From contig NZ_FOMW01000004.1 of the NCBI RefSeq assembly GCF_900112755.1, forward strand, positions 248,001 to 312,000: a DNA stretch of 64,000 nucleotides, written 5' to 3'. Positions 26,007-35,651 of the stretch are shown here, piece after piece. The position numbers were made by a program, and so were the translations under genes. How positions within the stretch are numbered: position 1 is the first letter of the stretch; each line of letters starts with the position of its first letter. The notes beneath the pieces are model-generated. The model did no database searches and was not told the DNA's origin. It worked only from the letters and a program-made list of their open reading frames with translations. This stretch comes from Sulfitobacter brevis. Lineage in GTDB: Bacteria; Pseudomonadota; Alphaproteobacteria; Rhodobacterales; Rhodobacteraceae.

Positions 26007-26935
26007 GTTGGTATCTTTGGCGCGCGCAGCGGCACCGGTGTGCTTGAGCGCATTGCGATCACCGCCCCCGCACAGGCGATCAACGCCATACCCGCAAAGG
26101 CCATCGGCTCGACAATCTGGCCCCAAAGAACGAAGGCCCAGAAGCTGGCGAACACCAGCAAGGAATATTCGAACACCGCGACCTGACTGGCCTCGCCCAA
26201 TTGATAGCCGCGAAAGATCAGCGCGATCCCGATAAGCGAGCCAACCGCCTGTACAATGATCCAGAACATCATGCTCGCATCCAGCGGCCCCCACGTTCTG
26301 AGCGCAAAACCTGCGTGCCCGATCGGCGCCTCGGCCGAAACCAGCAGCACCCCGAGCGCACCAAACACAGCCAGCATCCCAAAGAACCCAGCGGTCAGGG
26401 TCAGCGTGCTTTCCCCCTCACACCACGACCGCGTTGCCACCGCCCCGATGGCATAGAGGAGCCCTGCGATGACCGGCAGAAACGCCACCAGATCAAGCGC
26501 TGCCGGATCGGGCCGGATAACCAGCACCGCGCCAAGAAATCCCAGCACCACAGCCGCCCAGCGGATCGGCCCGACAGTCTTGCCCTGCACCAGCACCGAG
26601 ATCATCACCACGAACAGCGGCGAGGTGAACAGCCCCGCTACCACCACGCCAATTGGCATAACCGACAGACAACCGAAATAGATCAGCATTGATCCCGCCT
26701 GAAACAGGCTGCGCCCCAGCACAGCCCAGATGCGTTTGGAGCGTAACCGCCCCCCGATCAGCATGGCGATCAGCGCCAGCAGCACCAGCGCCATGACCCC
26801 GCGCACCATATGGAACTGCCACAGCGATCCACGCTCGGAGATATAGGGGACGAAATTGTCAGTCAGCCCAAGGCTCGCCATGCCTCCCAGTACCGAAAGC
26901 GCTGCTAGCCCCGGTCGTGTCACGTCACTGCTCAT
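26003..26935 (-). CDS. EamA/DMT-family transporter
   Basis: 310 residues with about 10 hydrophobic helices in two EamA repeats, as in RhaT/YdcZ-type permeases of the drug/metabolite transporter superfamily. Seen: the first repeat includes FQAGSMLIYFGCLSVMPIGVVVAGLFTSPLFVVM; the second has FEYSLLVFASFWAFVLWGQIVEPMAFAGMALI. The substrate is unknown; members export amino acids, nucleosides or small metabolites. AGG is directly before the ATG. Coupled with the sulfotransferase, perhaps to handle its donor or product. The divergent acyl-CoA synthetase starts 90 nt away. Confidence 0.92.
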   Translation of the reverse strand: MSSDVTRPGLAALSVLGGMASLGLTDNFVPYISERGSLWQFHMVRGVMALVLLALIAMLIGGRLRSKRIWAVLGRSLFQAGSMLIYFGCLSVMPIGVVVAGLFTSPLFVVMISVLVQGKTVGPIRWAAVVLGFLGAVLVIRPDPAALDLVAFLPVIAGLLYAIGAVATRSWCEGESTLTLTAGFFGMLAVFGALGVLLVSAEAPIGHAGFALRTWGPLDASMMFWIIVQAVGSLIGIALIFRGYQLGEASQVAVFEYSLLVFASFWAFVLWGQIVEPMAFAGMALIACAGAVIAMRSSTPVPLRAPKIPT

Positions 26936-27025
26936 CCTGCCCCCGTTGTCCGAAATTCTGCTCTTTCAAAGTCACCGGACGACAGCAATACTCAACCCCT
27001 AAAATGATCGTATCGGGAGACGGCA

Positions 27026-28654
27026 ATGGGTTGGATGCAGGACGAGACCGGATTGGGCAAATGTGCGGCCAATCATATTGCCCTGAGCCCCCTGTCGCAT
27101 CTGGCGCGGGCAGCCCATGTTTTTGCCGATCATCCAGCAGTAGTCTATGGCGATCACCGCGTGACCTACGCCGAGTATCACGACCGCTGCACGCGGCTTG
27201 CCAGTGCACTTGCAGCAATGGGTGTGGCATCGGGCGAGGTCGTGGCCACGCTGATCCCCAATCTGCCCGCACAGGCCGAGGCGCATTTTGGCGCACCCGC
27301 TTGCGGGGCCGTGCTCAACACCATCAACACGCGGCTTGATGTCGGGACGGTCAGCTATATCTTTGATCACGGCGGCGCCAAGGTGGTGCTGGTCGACAGC
27401 CAGTTTCTCGACCTCGCCGAAGCCGCCTGCGCCCAAATGCAGGGTAAAGCGCCTAAGATTATCGAGGTACCGGATGCCGCAGCGGGCTTTCCGGCCTCTG
27501 GCCGCCACCCGCAATATCAAGCGGTGCTGGCAGGCGCGGATCCTGCTTTTGACTGGATGTTGCCGCAGGACGAATGGGAAAGCCTTGCGCTCAACTATAC
27601 CTCCGGCACCACGGGGCGGCCCAAGGGCGTGGTCTATCACCACCGCGGCGCCTATCTGATGACGATGGGCACGGTGGTGTCATGGCGCATGGTGTTGCAT
27701 CCGGTGTTCATGCAGATCGTGCCGCTGTTTCATTGCAACGGCTGGAACCACACGTGGATGATGCCGCTGATCGGCGGCACACTGGTCTGCTGCCGCGACG
27801 TGACCGCAGCGGCGATCTATAACGCTATCGCAGACGAGGGCGTGACCCACTTCGGCGGCGCCCCGATTGTGCTGAACATGCTGGTCAACGCCAGCCAAGC
27901 CGAACGCCGCAGTTTTGACCACACCGTCGAGGTTTTCACCGCAGGCGCGCCGCCTGCCCCTGCGACCTTGGGCAAGATCGAAAAGCTCGGCTTCAACGTC
28001 ACGCAGGTTTACGGGCTGACCGAAACTTACGGTCATGTCACCGAATGCATTTGGCGCAAGGATTGGGATAGCACCGATGGCGCGGGACGCGCCGCGATCA
28101 AGGCCCGCCAAGGGGTCGCCATGCCGATGATGGAACATATCACGGTGATGGACAGCGCCATGCAGCAGATCCCGATGGACGGCACCGCGCAGGGCGAGAT
28201 CATGATCCGCGGCAATTCGGTGATGAAAGGCTATCTGAGAAACCCCGAGGCCACAGCAGAGGCTTTCGCGGGCGGCTATTTCCACTCCGGCGATATCGCG
28301 GTGCAACATCCAGACGGCTATGTGCAGATCGCCGACCGCGCCAAGGACATCATCATTTCGGGCGGCGAGAATATCTCCTCTGTCGAGATCGAAGGCGTGT
28401 TGATGGGCCATGACGACGTGAACCTTGCTGCCGTGGTGGCCAAGCCGGACGACAAATGGGGCGAGGTGCCTTGCGCCTTTGTCGAGCTAAAACCCGGTGT
28501 CACGGGCGATGCCGCTGCGCTGATCGCCTTCTGCCGCGCAACGCTGGCGGGGTTCAAAGTGCCCAAAACGATCGTGTTTCAGGAGCTGCCCAAAACCTCG
28601 ACCGGCAAAATCCAGAAGTTCGAACTGCGCAAACAGGCGAGTGCGACTGTCTAG
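27026..28654 (+). CDS. AMP-dependent acyl-CoA synthetase
   Basis: 542 residues. Adenylate-forming enzyme that activates a carboxylic acid with ATP and attaches CoA. Seen: the P-loop NYTSGTTGRPKGVVYHHRG (about residues 190-208), GLTETYGH, and HSGDIAVQHPDGYVQIADRAKDIIISGGENIS, with the C-terminal lysine in KTSTGKIQKFELRK. The sequence is of the medium/long-chain AAE type; chain specificity cannot be told. It would supply acyl-CoA to the oxidation cluster. I looked for a DmdB assignment (DMSP pathway) and could not support it. GGGAG is six bases before the ATG. It ends in a CTAG shared with the next gene's stop. Confidence 0.92.
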   Translation: MGWMQDETGLGKCAANHIALSPLSHLARAAHVFADHPAVVYGDHRVTYAEYHDRCTRLASALAAMGVASGEVVATLIPNLPAQAEAHFGAPACGAVLNTINTRLDVGTVSYIFDHGGAKVVLVDSQFLDLAEAACAQMQGKAPKIIEVPDAAAGFPASGRHPQYQAVLAGADPAFDWMLPQDEWESLALNYTSGTTGRPKGVVYHHRGAYLMTMGTVVSWRMVLHPVFMQIVPLFHCNGWNHTWMMPLIGGTLVCCRDVTAAAIYNAIADEGVTHFGGAPIVLNMLVNASQAERRSFDHTVEVFTAGAPPAPATLGKIEKLGFNVTQVYGLTETYGHVTECIWRKDWDSTDGAGRAAIKARQGVAMPMMEHITVMDSAMQQIPMDGTAQGEIMIRGNSVMKGYLRNPEATAEAFAGGYFHSGDIAVQHPDGYVQIADRAKDIIISGGENISSVEIEGVLMGHDDVNLAAVVAKPDDKWGEVPCAFVELKPGVTGDAAALIAFCRATLAGFKVPKTIVFQELPKTSTGKIQKFELRKQASATV

Positions 28655-29115
28655 CCGATCTGCTTTTCATAGCGCCAGACATCCAGCGTAACGCTGCCAT
28701 CGCGGGTGGGCGCCGTGTAGCTGACCGTTTCCGCGCGGTGCCATCCGCATTTCTCATAAAACCGAGCGGCGCGTAGGTTGCCGACGGTGCAGGCCAGCCA
28801 CGCGGTGCGCCCCGTCAAATCGGCCTCGACGGAGGCCATCAGCGCCTGCGCCACGCCGCGCCCCTTCAAAGCCGGATCAACATAAAGCTGATAAAGCTCG
28901 TCTTGCTTGAGGATGTAGAAACCGGCGATGCCCTGTTCGTCACGCCCCACCCTTACATCGGGCAGATCTTCGGTCATCCGTGCAGTGAATTCATCGGGCT
29001 GGCGCGTCGCAACAAGGGCTGCCGAGACAATATCGCCATGCGCCTGATGCCAACCTTCGTGCCAGATTTGCACAAGTTGTGGAATATCCTGCGCTTGAGC
29101 GGTAGTGATCTTCAT
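28651..29115 (-). CDS. GNAT-family N-acetyltransferase
   Basis: 154 residues, one GNAT domain: AQDIPQLVQIWHEGWHQAHG at the N-terminus, LYVDPALKGRGVAQALMASVEADL with the acetyl-CoA pyrophosphate-binding RGxA loop, and NLRAARFYEKCGWHRAETV, the classic motif B. Substrate unknown. Its stop codon and that of the acyl-CoA synthetase overlap tail to tail in a 4-base CTAG (28651-28654). Confidence 0.92.
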   Translation of the reverse strand: MKITTAQAQDIPQLVQIWHEGWHQAHGDIVSAALVATRQPDEFTARMTEDLPDVRVGRDEQGIAGFYILKQDELYQLYVDPALKGRGVAQALMASVEADLTGRTAWLACTVGNLRAARFYEKCGWHRAETVSYTAPTRDGSVTLDVWRYEKQIG

Positions 29116-29200
29116 TATGGTGTCCTACGCGGGGCCCATTGCCCCGAAAGTAACCTCTGCTAATGTACTGCAAAAGAAAACAGGCGCTGACAATAACCCG

Positions 29201-30214
29201 ATGACCGCACTCAGCAAATATGCCCGCCTCGAAGCGACGGGCCTTTGGCGTGCCACGCCCGAAGCGCAGCGCCGCGAAGTCATCGTGTCGGTGGGCGAAG
29301 CGACGCTGGTGATCAGTGATCTGAAGGATCAGGCGCTGACCCATTGGTCGCTGGCGGCATTGGAACGCGCCAACACCGGAAAAAGCCCCGCAATCTATCA
29401 CCCAGACGGCGATCCCAGCGAAACGCTGGAACTGGGCGAGGGCGAAGAACAGATGATCGAGGCGATCGAGACCCTGCGCCGTGCGGTGAACCGCAGCCGC
29501 CCGCGCCCCGGCAGGTTGCGCTGGGTGGGTGTCCTGGTATCGGTTGTGGTGGTCGCGGCGCTGGCGTTGTTCTGGCTGCCAAGCGCGATGCAGGACCATA
29601 CCCTGCGGGTGGTGCCACGGGTGAAACGCGCGGCCATCGGGCAGGCGCTCTTGAAGCGGATCGAACGCGGCTCTGGGGCGGTTTGCGCCGAAGAAGCTGG
29701 CGTTGGGGCCCTGACGCGGCTGGCCGCACGGCTCAAATCGGCACGGATCGTCGTGGTGCCCGCGATGACCCAGCCCAGCCTCAACCTACCTGGCGGTTTG
29801 ATTGTGCTGAACCGCAGCGTGATCGAGGATTACGAAGAGCCCGACGTAGCCGCAGGCTATGTGCTGACCGAGTTGGCGCGCCGCTCCGAGACCGACCCGC
29901 TGCGCGATCTGCTGCGGGTGGTGGGGCTGCGTGAAAACTTCCGCTTGCTGACCACTGGCGATATCGCGCCGGACGCGCTCAACACCTACGCGGAATATCT
30001 GCTGACTGTGCCCGGAAAGCCGCCTGCTTTAGCGACCCAGCTTGCCCGCTTTGACGCCGCTGCCCTGCGCAGCACGCCCTATGCCTATGCCCGTGATATC
30101 ACGGGCGAGACCGTGCTTGAACTGATCGAGGGTGATCCGATGAATGGCCGCCTGACCGAACCGCTGTTGTCCGACTCCGACTGGTTGCAGTTGCAAAGCA
30201 TCTGCGGCGGCTAG
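29201..30214 (+). CDS. Membrane protein with M48-like domain lacking the zinc site
   Basis: 337 residues, one membrane helix at about 104-126 (VGVLVSVVVVAALALFWLP) flanked by a basic RPRPGRLR stretch; a cytoplasmic N-part and an approximately 210-residue periplasmic domain. The latter contains NLPGGLIVLNRSVIEDYEEPDVAAGYVLTELARRS, which resembles the M48 (HtpX/YcaL) core 'PGG..hVnrGL..ELAaVLaHELgH', but the HExxH zinc motif is replaced by Thr-Glu-Leu-Ala-Arg (223-227), so no peptidase activity is expected. Family assignment is by pattern only. Start at 29201 has no obvious ribosome site; longer starts at 29105 or 29117 overlap the divergent GNAT gene. A terminator follows. Confidence 0.65.
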   Translation: MTALSKYARLEATGLWRATPEAQRREVIVSVGEATLVISDLKDQALTHWSLAALERANTGKSPAIYHPDGDPSETLELGEGEEQMIEAIETLRRAVNRSRPRPGRLRWVGVLVSVVVVAALALFWLPSAMQDHTLRVVPRVKRAAIGQALLKRIERGSGAVCAEEAGVGALTRLAARLKSARIVVVPAMTQPSLNLPGGLIVLNRSVIEDYEEPDVAAGYVLTELARRSETDPLRDLLRVVGLRENFRLLTTGDIAPDALNTYAEYLLTVPGKPPALATQLARFDAAALRSTPYAYARDITGETVLELIEGDPMNGRLTEPLLSDSDWLQLQSICGG

Positions 30215-30264
30215 TGAGCACGCCACGAAATCCGGCGCGAAACCCTGCGAACACCCCATGAAAA

Positions 30265-30293
30265 AGGCCAGCCGGAGATGCTCCGACTGGCCT
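30265..30293. terminator. Bidirectional terminator between convergent genes
   Basis: AGGCCAGCCGGAG (30265-30277) and CTCCGACTGGCCT (30281-30293) form a 12 of 13-bp stem with a 3-base loop, flanked by A5 on the left and T5 on the right, so it can work for the membrane protein gene and for the SPOR gene. Confidence 0.85.
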
Positions 30294-30319
30294 GTGTTTT
30301 TCTATGCAAACCCGTGAGA

Positions 30320-31774
30320 TCAGTTGCGCGCGAAGGCATCCCGATATCCGGCACGCTTGAGACGGGCCATCGCGTTCTGGGTGGACCCATCCGCTTTGAA
30401 CGGTCCCGCCTGCACCGTCAGATAGCTTTTGCCACCCTTGATGTGTTTGCCGATCCGCGCCGGGAACCCCAGCGAGGCGATCTTTTGTGCAGCGCGTTGG
30501 GCATTGGCAGGGTTCCCAAAGGTGCCGACCTGCACATACTGCTTGCCCGCCACGGCACGCGCAGGCGCGGCCGCTTGAGGTTCGACAGCCCGTGGGGCCG
30601 AACGGCTGGAGTAGACCGGCTTGCGCGTGACCTGCTGGCGCTGGATCGGTGCGGCACCTGGCTTACGCAACACGCGCTTGAGCCGCTGCCCGTCGCGCTG
30701 GACGATCTCGACAGTACCAAGCTCGCGGCTTTGGGTCATCACGTCAATGTAGGGATAGATCAACGGCACTGATGCGGTCACGTCCTTGCCTGTGCGCGTA
30801 TCGATCAGGCGGCGCGGTACAGTTTGGGTCCAGACCAGCAACATCTCATGGCGTCCGGCCAGTGTCTGCTCGGCGCGGTAGGGGTTCAAACGACCGTCAT
30901 CCCAAACCTTGCGGTAGCCTTTAGGCACTTTGACGTTGCGCGTATTGATGCGGTTGTGCGCCACATGCTTCGGCACGATCCGCGTATTCGCGGTAACCGT
31001 CACCGGGGCTGGAGCCTGAGCCACAACTGCGCGACGCGACGCGGGGGCGACTGTTGCCACAGGTGCCGTGCGCGCGACGGGGGCGAGCGTCGCCACCTGC
31101 GCTTGGGTCGCGCGGCGATTGCCGACAATAGGTGCGTCCTGCGGGCCGCAACGGATCACATTTTTGCCAGAACTGCGCAGGTATTGTTGCGACAGTGCCG
31201 AGGCGCCGGGACAGGCTGACGCGGCGCGCACTGTTTGGGTTGTAACAGTGCGTGTAGTTGCGACCGGAGCTGCGGCAACGACACGCGGGCGCGGCGCCGG
31301 CTTTGGCAGCGCAACGGGCGCGGTCTGGCGCACAACGACAGGTGCGGGCAGCGGCTTGGGGCGCGGCGCTTCGACCACGCGCGGGGCTGGCGCCTGTTTG
31401 ACCACTGGCTTGGCGGCTGGCTTTACTACGCGCTTGACGGGTGCAGGCGCAGGAACGGATTTGACGGGCGCGTTCATGGTGATCTGCACAGGTGCTTCTT
31501 TTGGCGCTTTTGGCGCGGCGGCGACCTGACTGATACCTGTCGGCTGGAACCCGCAGACGACCTGCCGCGCCCGCGATACCCGCGGCACCCAAGTGACGTT
31601 GCCATCGATACCGGCGCGGATAAAGACGCAGCCCCGGCTATCGACATATTGCTTGCCGTTATAAGAGCTTGGCGGAAATTCAGCAGGCTGGCGGTCCGTG
31701 TTTTGTGCCTGCACGGCGGTGACGCCGATAGAGCCTGCCACTATGGCCAGTGCAATAAGTCTCGTTAGTTTCAT
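30320..31774 (-). CDS. SPOR-domain protein, exported, Ala/Pro/Val-rich
   Basis: 484 residues. Signal peptide (MKLTRLIALAIVAGSIGVTAVQA), then a segment with cysteines (SRGCVFIRAGIDGNVTWVPRVSRARQVVCGF), a long low-complexity region rich in Ala, Pro, Val, Lys and Arg (about 90-280) and a final SPOR domain (about 405-484: VQVGTFGNPANAQRAAQKIASLGFPARI...YLTVQAGPF). SPOR domains bind denuded septal peptidoglycan, so the protein probably localises at division sites. The start at 31774 is fixed by the signal peptide; the frame's extra 27 residues are not. It has no clear partner; the upp gene is upstream on the same strand. Confidence 0.88.
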   Translation of the reverse strand: MKLTRLIALAIVAGSIGVTAVQAQNTDRQPAEFPPSSYNGKQYVDSRGCVFIRAGIDGNVTWVPRVSRARQVVCGFQPTGISQVAAAPKAPKEAPVQITMNAPVKSVPAPAPVKRVVKPAAKPVVKQAPAPRVVEAPRPKPLPAPVVVRQTAPVALPKPAPRPRVVAAAPVATTRTVTTQTVRAASACPGASALSQQYLRSSGKNVIRCGPQDAPIVGNRRATQAQVATLAPVARTAPVATVAPASRRAVVAQAPAPVTVTANTRIVPKHVAHNRINTRNVKVPKGYRKVWDDGRLNPYRAEQTLAGRHEMLLVWTQTVPRRLIDTRTGKDVTASVPLIYPYIDVMTQSRELGTVEIVQRDGQRLKRVLRKPGAAPIQRQQVTRKPVYSSRSAPRAVEPQAAAPARAVAGKQYVQVGTFGNPANAQRAAQKIASLGFPARIGKHIKGGKSYLTVQAGPFKADGSTQNAMARLKRAGYRDAFARN

Positions 31775-31865
31775 GTCGTGCCCCCACACTATGTAGACAC
31801 AACGATGCATCACCGCGCGTCTCAAGTCTAGCAGATGGCGCAGAAATTCCACCAATCAAGAGGGT

Positions 31866-32507
31866 TTATTTCGTGCCGAACATCCTGTCGCCCGCATCGC
31901 CAAGGCCCGGAATGATATATCCGACCTCGTTAAGCGCTTCGTCCACGGCGGCCGTGACGATCGGCACATCGGGATGCGCCTCTTTCATCCGCGCAATCCC
32001 TTCGGGCGAGGCCAGCAAACACAAAAAGCGGATATTGGTGGCGCCCGCCTGCTTCAGCAGGTCAATCGCCGCAACCGAGGAGTTGCCGGTCGCCAGCATC
32101 GGGTCCACGGCAATCACCAGACGGTCGTCCATGCCTTCGGGCACTTTGAAGTAATATTGCACCGGCTGCAGTGTGGCTTCATCGCGGTAAAGCCCGACAA
32201 ATCCGACCCGCGCCGAGGGGATCAGCTCCAAAACACCATCAAGTAGCCCGTTGCCTGCCCGCAGGATCGAGATCAGGGCCAGCTTCTTGCCGTCCAGTGT
32301 CGGGGCATCCATCGATTGCATCGGGGTTTCGATGCGCTTGGTGGTCATCGGCAGGCCGCGCGTGACCTCATAGGCCAAGAGCTGGCTGATCTCGCGCAGC
32401 AACTGGCGGAACGCTCCGGTCGAGGTATCGCGGTCGCGCATGATTGTCAGTTTATGCTGAACCAGCGGGTGGTCCACCACTGTCAAATGTCCGTCGTCCT
32501 TGGCCAT
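31866..32507 (-). CDS. upp: Uracil phosphoribosyltransferase
   Basis: 213 residues; forms UMP from uracil and PRPP in pyrimidine salvage. PRPP-binding loop [29 protein letters not shown] is clear, and the uracil pocket [18 protein letters not shown] ends the protein, as in most homologues. AAAGGGG precedes the ATG at 32507; the longer frame to 32558 is not supported. It is the last gene of the salvage cluster, 80 nt after deoB. Confidence 0.97.
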   Translation of the reverse strand: MAKDDGHLTVVDHPLVQHKLTIMRDRDTSTGAFRQLLREISQLLAYEVTRGLPMTTKRIETPMQSMDAPTLDGKKLALISILRAGNGLLDGVLELIPSARVGFVGLYRDEATLQPVQYYFKVPEGMDDRLVIAVDPMLATGNSSVAAIDLLKQAGATNIRFLCLLASPEGIARMKEAHPDVPIVTAAVDEALNEVGYIIPGLGDAGDRMFGTK

Positions 32508-32587
32508 GTCGTTCCCCTTTATTTCGCTCGCTTTTAGCCTCAAGTCGCCCTGCGGCACAAGGCAAGGGCGTGTCTGATTGCCCGAAA

Positions 32588-33781
32588 CTAACGCGGCACC
32601 GTAACGCCGAGGTGGTCTGCGACCAATGCGGCCACATCGACAAAACCGATTTGGCCCAATTCACCTCTGCCCTGCCCCGCAATCAACACCGGCACCCGTT
32701 CACGGGTATGGTCGGTGCCAATCCATGTCGGATCGTTGCCATGATCGGCGGTCAGCAGCAGCATGTCATCAGGACGCAGCGCTGCGATGACAGTGCCTAT
32801 CCGCCCGTCAAACCACTCCAATGCCCGCGCATAACCCGACACATCGCGGCGGTGGCCGTAAAGGCTGTCGAACTCGACAAAATTCGCAAATGTCAGGCTG
32901 CCCTCTGGCGCATCGCGGACCAGATCATCCAGATGATCCAACAGAACCGCATCAGTGCCTTTGCGGACCTCGTCGATGCCCTGCATCGAAAAGATATCGC
33001 CAATCTTGCCCACGGCGATGACCGGCCTGCCAGCGTCCTGCACCCAATTGGTCAGCACCGGCTTTGGCGGGGTTATCGCATAATCGCGGCGGTGCGCGGT
33101 GCGGGTAAATCCGTTCTCGGCATCCCCGATAAAAGGCCGCGCAATAACCCGCCCGGCCTTCATCGCGTGCAAGATAGGGGCGATGTCACGGCAAAGCGTT
33201 AACAAGCGCTCCAACCCGAAATGTTCCTCATGCGCGGCAATCTGGAACACGGAATCCGCTGATGTATAGCAAATCGGCATGTCGGTTGCGCAATGCTCCG
33301 CCCCAAATCGCGCGATGATCTCGGTGCCCGAGGCATGGCAATTGCCCAAAATCCCCTTTGTGCCCGCCGCTGCCGCGACCTGTGCCGTCAGATCGGCGGG
33401 AAAGGCAGGCGTGCTGTCGGGAAAATAATGCCACTCCCATGGCACCGGCAACCCTGCGAGTTCCCAATGGCCCGAGGGCGTGTCCTTGCCGCGCGAAACC
33501 TCGGTCGCAGCACCCCATTGCCCGCGAGGCGTGGCATCAAGACCCGGCACCTGCATGCCACTGGCAAGCGTCAAAGCCGCCCCCAACCCCAGTGCATCAA
33601 GTTTTGGCAAAGACAATGGCCCGCTGCGGCCTTCCTCTGCCGCACCCGCGGCGCAAGCTTCGGCGATATGGCCCAGCGTATTGGCACCGGTGTCCGGCAG
33701 AGCACCGTTAAAGAACGTATCTGCGTCGGGCGCGCCGCCGATGCCGACGGAGTCCATCACCACAAGAAATGCACGCGCCAT
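32588..33781 (-). CDS. deoB: Phosphopentomutase
   Basis: 397 residues, alkaline-phosphatase superfamily. It interconverts ribose/deoxyribose 1- and 5-phosphates released in nucleoside breakdown. Motifs: [15 protein letters not shown] at the N-terminus (metal ligand), [16 protein letters not shown] and [20 protein letters not shown] near the C-terminus. The start overlaps the deoA stop (TGATG), so the genes are coupled. Cytoplasmic, manganese-dependent in relatives. Confidence 0.96.
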   Translation of the reverse strand: MARAFLVVMDSVGIGGAPDADTFFNGALPDTGANTLGHIAEACAAGAAEEGRSGPLSLPKLDALGLGAALTLASGMQVPGLDATPRGQWGAATEVSRGKDTPSGHWELAGLPVPWEWHYFPDSTPAFPADLTAQVAAAAGTKGILGNCHASGTEIIARFGAEHCATDMPICYTSADSVFQIAAHEEHFGLERLLTLCRDIAPILHAMKAGRVIARPFIGDAENGFTRTAHRRDYAITPPKPVLTNWVQDAGRPVIAVGKIGDIFSMQGIDEVRKGTDAVLLDHLDDLVRDAPEGSLTFANFVEFDSLYGHRRDVSGYARALEWFDGRIGTVIAALRPDDMLLLTADHGNDPTWIGTDHTRERVPVLIAGQGRGELGQIGFVDVAALVADHLGVTVPR

Positions 33782-35085
33782 CAGCCTACCCTTTCCAAGA
33801 TCAGATCGGGCAAGTCGGGGGCGCTGTCGGCGAGTGTCATCGCTGCAGCGACTTGTGCCGCCACACGGTCGGCGTCTTCGGGGCGGCTGGCGTGAACCAT
33901 CGCCAGCGGCTGACCCTTCTCGACATAGCTGCCAAGCCGCAAAATCTCCGAAAGCCCCACGGCGGGATCAATCTGGTCGCTTTCCACCACGCGCCCGCCG
34001 CCCAGCGCCACAACGCCAAGGCCCAAAGCTTCCCCATCAATCGCGGCGACATAGCCCGCAACAGGGGCAGGCACCGCGCGGATCACCGTGGCCTCGGGCA
34101 GCACACGCTGCCAAAGCTGGCTAAAATCCGCAGGGCCGCCCATCGCGGCAATCATCCGGTCAAACCGCTCTGCGGCGGCACCGCTGCGGATCGCCTCGCG
34201 CAGCTTATCAGCCCCATCCTGCGCATCACGGGCCAGACCGCCATTGGCGAGCAATCCGCCCCCAAGCGCGGCAGCAACCTCGACAATCGGGCCGGTGCCC
34301 TGCCCCGTCAGCACGCGCATAACCTCGACCACTTCCAGCGCATTGCCAAGGCTCGGCACCAGAGGTTGGCTCATGTCGCTGATGATTGCGGTGGTCCGGC
34401 AGCCCGCTGCATTCGCGGTTTTGGTCAAAGCCTCGGCCAAGGCCCGCGCCTGCGCCATATCCTTCATGAACGCGCCGCTGCCGACTTTGACATCCAGCAC
34501 CAAACCGTCGAGCCCTGCCGCGAGTTTTTTCGACAGGATCGAGGCCGTGATCAGGTCGAGCGAGTCCACCGTCGACGAAACATCGCGCACCGCATAAAGC
34601 CGCTTATCCGCAGGCGCGATATCCGCAGTGGCGCCGACGATCGCGCAGCCTGCGTCGGCGACCACGGCCCCGAATTTCTGCGCGTCAATTTGCGTCACCA
34701 CACCAGGGATGGCCTCGAGTTTATCGAGCGTGCCCCCGGTGTGGCCCAGCCCCCGTCCCGAGATCATCGGCACATAGGCCCCACAAGCAGCCAGCGCAGG
34801 CGCGAGGATCAAAGACACGCAATCACCGACCCCGCCAGTAGAGTGTTTATCAAGCACCGGACCGTCGAGATCCCATTCCAGCACGCGACCAGAATCGCGC
34901 ATCGCCAACGTCAGTGCGACGCGGCCTGCATCTGTAAGCCCGTTCAGGCAAACGCCCATCGCAAATGCGCCCGCCTGCGCGTCGCTCAACTGACCAGTCG
35001 CCAAGGCCTGTGCGACCCACGACATTTCGGCCTCGTCTAATCCCTGCGCGTGGCGCAGTTTGGCCAATATCGCCCGCGCGTTCAT
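33781..35085 (-). CDS. deoA: Thymidine phosphorylase
   Basis: 434 residues; splits thymidine with phosphate into thymine and deoxyribose-1-phosphate. Motifs: ILDKHSTGGVGD-type sequence (DKHSTGGVGDCVSL), the substrate Lys/Arg in YAVRDVSSTVDS (deoA signature), and the N-terminal six-helix dimer segment. It is one base downstream of cdd and overlaps deoB by one base. Together with cdd, deoB and upp it forms a nucleoside salvage operon. Start at 35085 follows AAGG and drops 12 upstream residues. Confidence 0.96.
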   Translation of the reverse strand: MNARAILAKLRHAQGLDEAEMSWVAQALATGQLSDAQAGAFAMGVCLNGLTDAGRVALTLAMRDSGRVLEWDLDGPVLDKHSTGGVGDCVSLILAPALAACGAYVPMISGRGLGHTGGTLDKLEAIPGVVTQIDAQKFGAVVADAGCAIVGATADIAPADKRLYAVRDVSSTVDSLDLITASILSKKLAAGLDGLVLDVKVGSGAFMKDMAQARALAEALTKTANAAGCRTTAIISDMSQPLVPSLGNALEVVEVMRVLTGQGTGPIVEVAAALGGGLLANGGLARDAQDGADKLREAIRSGAAAERFDRMIAAMGGPADFSQLWQRVLPEATVIRAVPAPVAGYVAAIDGEALGLGVVALGGGRVVESDQIDPAVGLSEILRLGSYVEKGQPLAMVHASRPEDADRVAAQVAAAMTLADSAPDLPDLILERVG

Positions 35086-35086
35086 G

Positions 35087-35485
35087 TCAGGAGCCTTGCA
35101 TATGCGCGGCACCAAAGGCACCGGGCAGCAGTTCCGCCACGGTCAGCACCTGCTCTGCGCCCGCGGTTGTTGCCATGGTCACGCGCACATTGCCTGCCGC
35201 AAATTCCGCAAGCTTCTGGCGGCATCCACCACAGGGCGGCACCGGTTGCGGGCTGCCTGCGACGACATAGATTTCCGTCACCACCCGCTCGCCTGCTGCA
35301 ACCATCGCGGCAATGGCACCAGCCTCGGCACAGGTGCCTTCGGGATAGGCCACGTTTTCAACGTTGCAGCCGACATAGACCGCCCCCGTTTCGGTGCGCA
35401 GTGCTGCGCCGACTTGGAACTTCGAATAGGGCGCATGGGCGTTTTCGCGCACTTCGATTGCCGCATCCCGCAGGTCAGATGTCAT
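35087..35485 (-). CDS. cdd: Cytidine deaminase
   Basis: 132 residues, homotetrameric zinc type. Motifs: PYSKFQVGAAL (substrate-binding), GTCAEAGAIAAMVAAGE with the catalytic Glu and the first Cys ligand, and PPCGGCRQ with the other two. It turns cytidine/deoxycytidine into uridine/deoxyuridine for the phosphorylase and upp steps. GAGGGG precedes the ATG. First gene of the cdd-deoA-deoB-upp unit; divergent from maeB, with a 166-nt shared intergenic region. Confidence 0.96.
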   Translation of the reverse strand: MTSDLRDAAIEVRENAHAPYSKFQVGAALRTETGAVYVGCNVENVAYPEGTCAEAGAIAAMVAAGERVVTEIYVVAGSPQPVPPCGGCRQKLAEFAAGNVRVTMATTAGAEQVLTVAELLPGAFGAAHMQGS

Positions 35486-35651
35486 AGTATTCCCCTCTTT
35501 CTTTCCACTTATAGAAAACTCCGCATCCTGTTGCGATGCAAAAAGCCGCGCAGCCCGCGCCCCGCCGATTTTGTACTACAGCAAAAGGCATGTTGGCCTG
35601 CTTGCAAGAGTAGTTTAATGCTAAACCATCTTCCGGAAGGAGCGCTTTTAC

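Noticed and set aside
27026-28654. Assignment of the acyl-CoA synthetase as DmdB of DMSP breakdown
   Set aside because: No other dmd genes are near and the visible N-terminal sequence does not clearly match DmdB; a sequence search would be needed.
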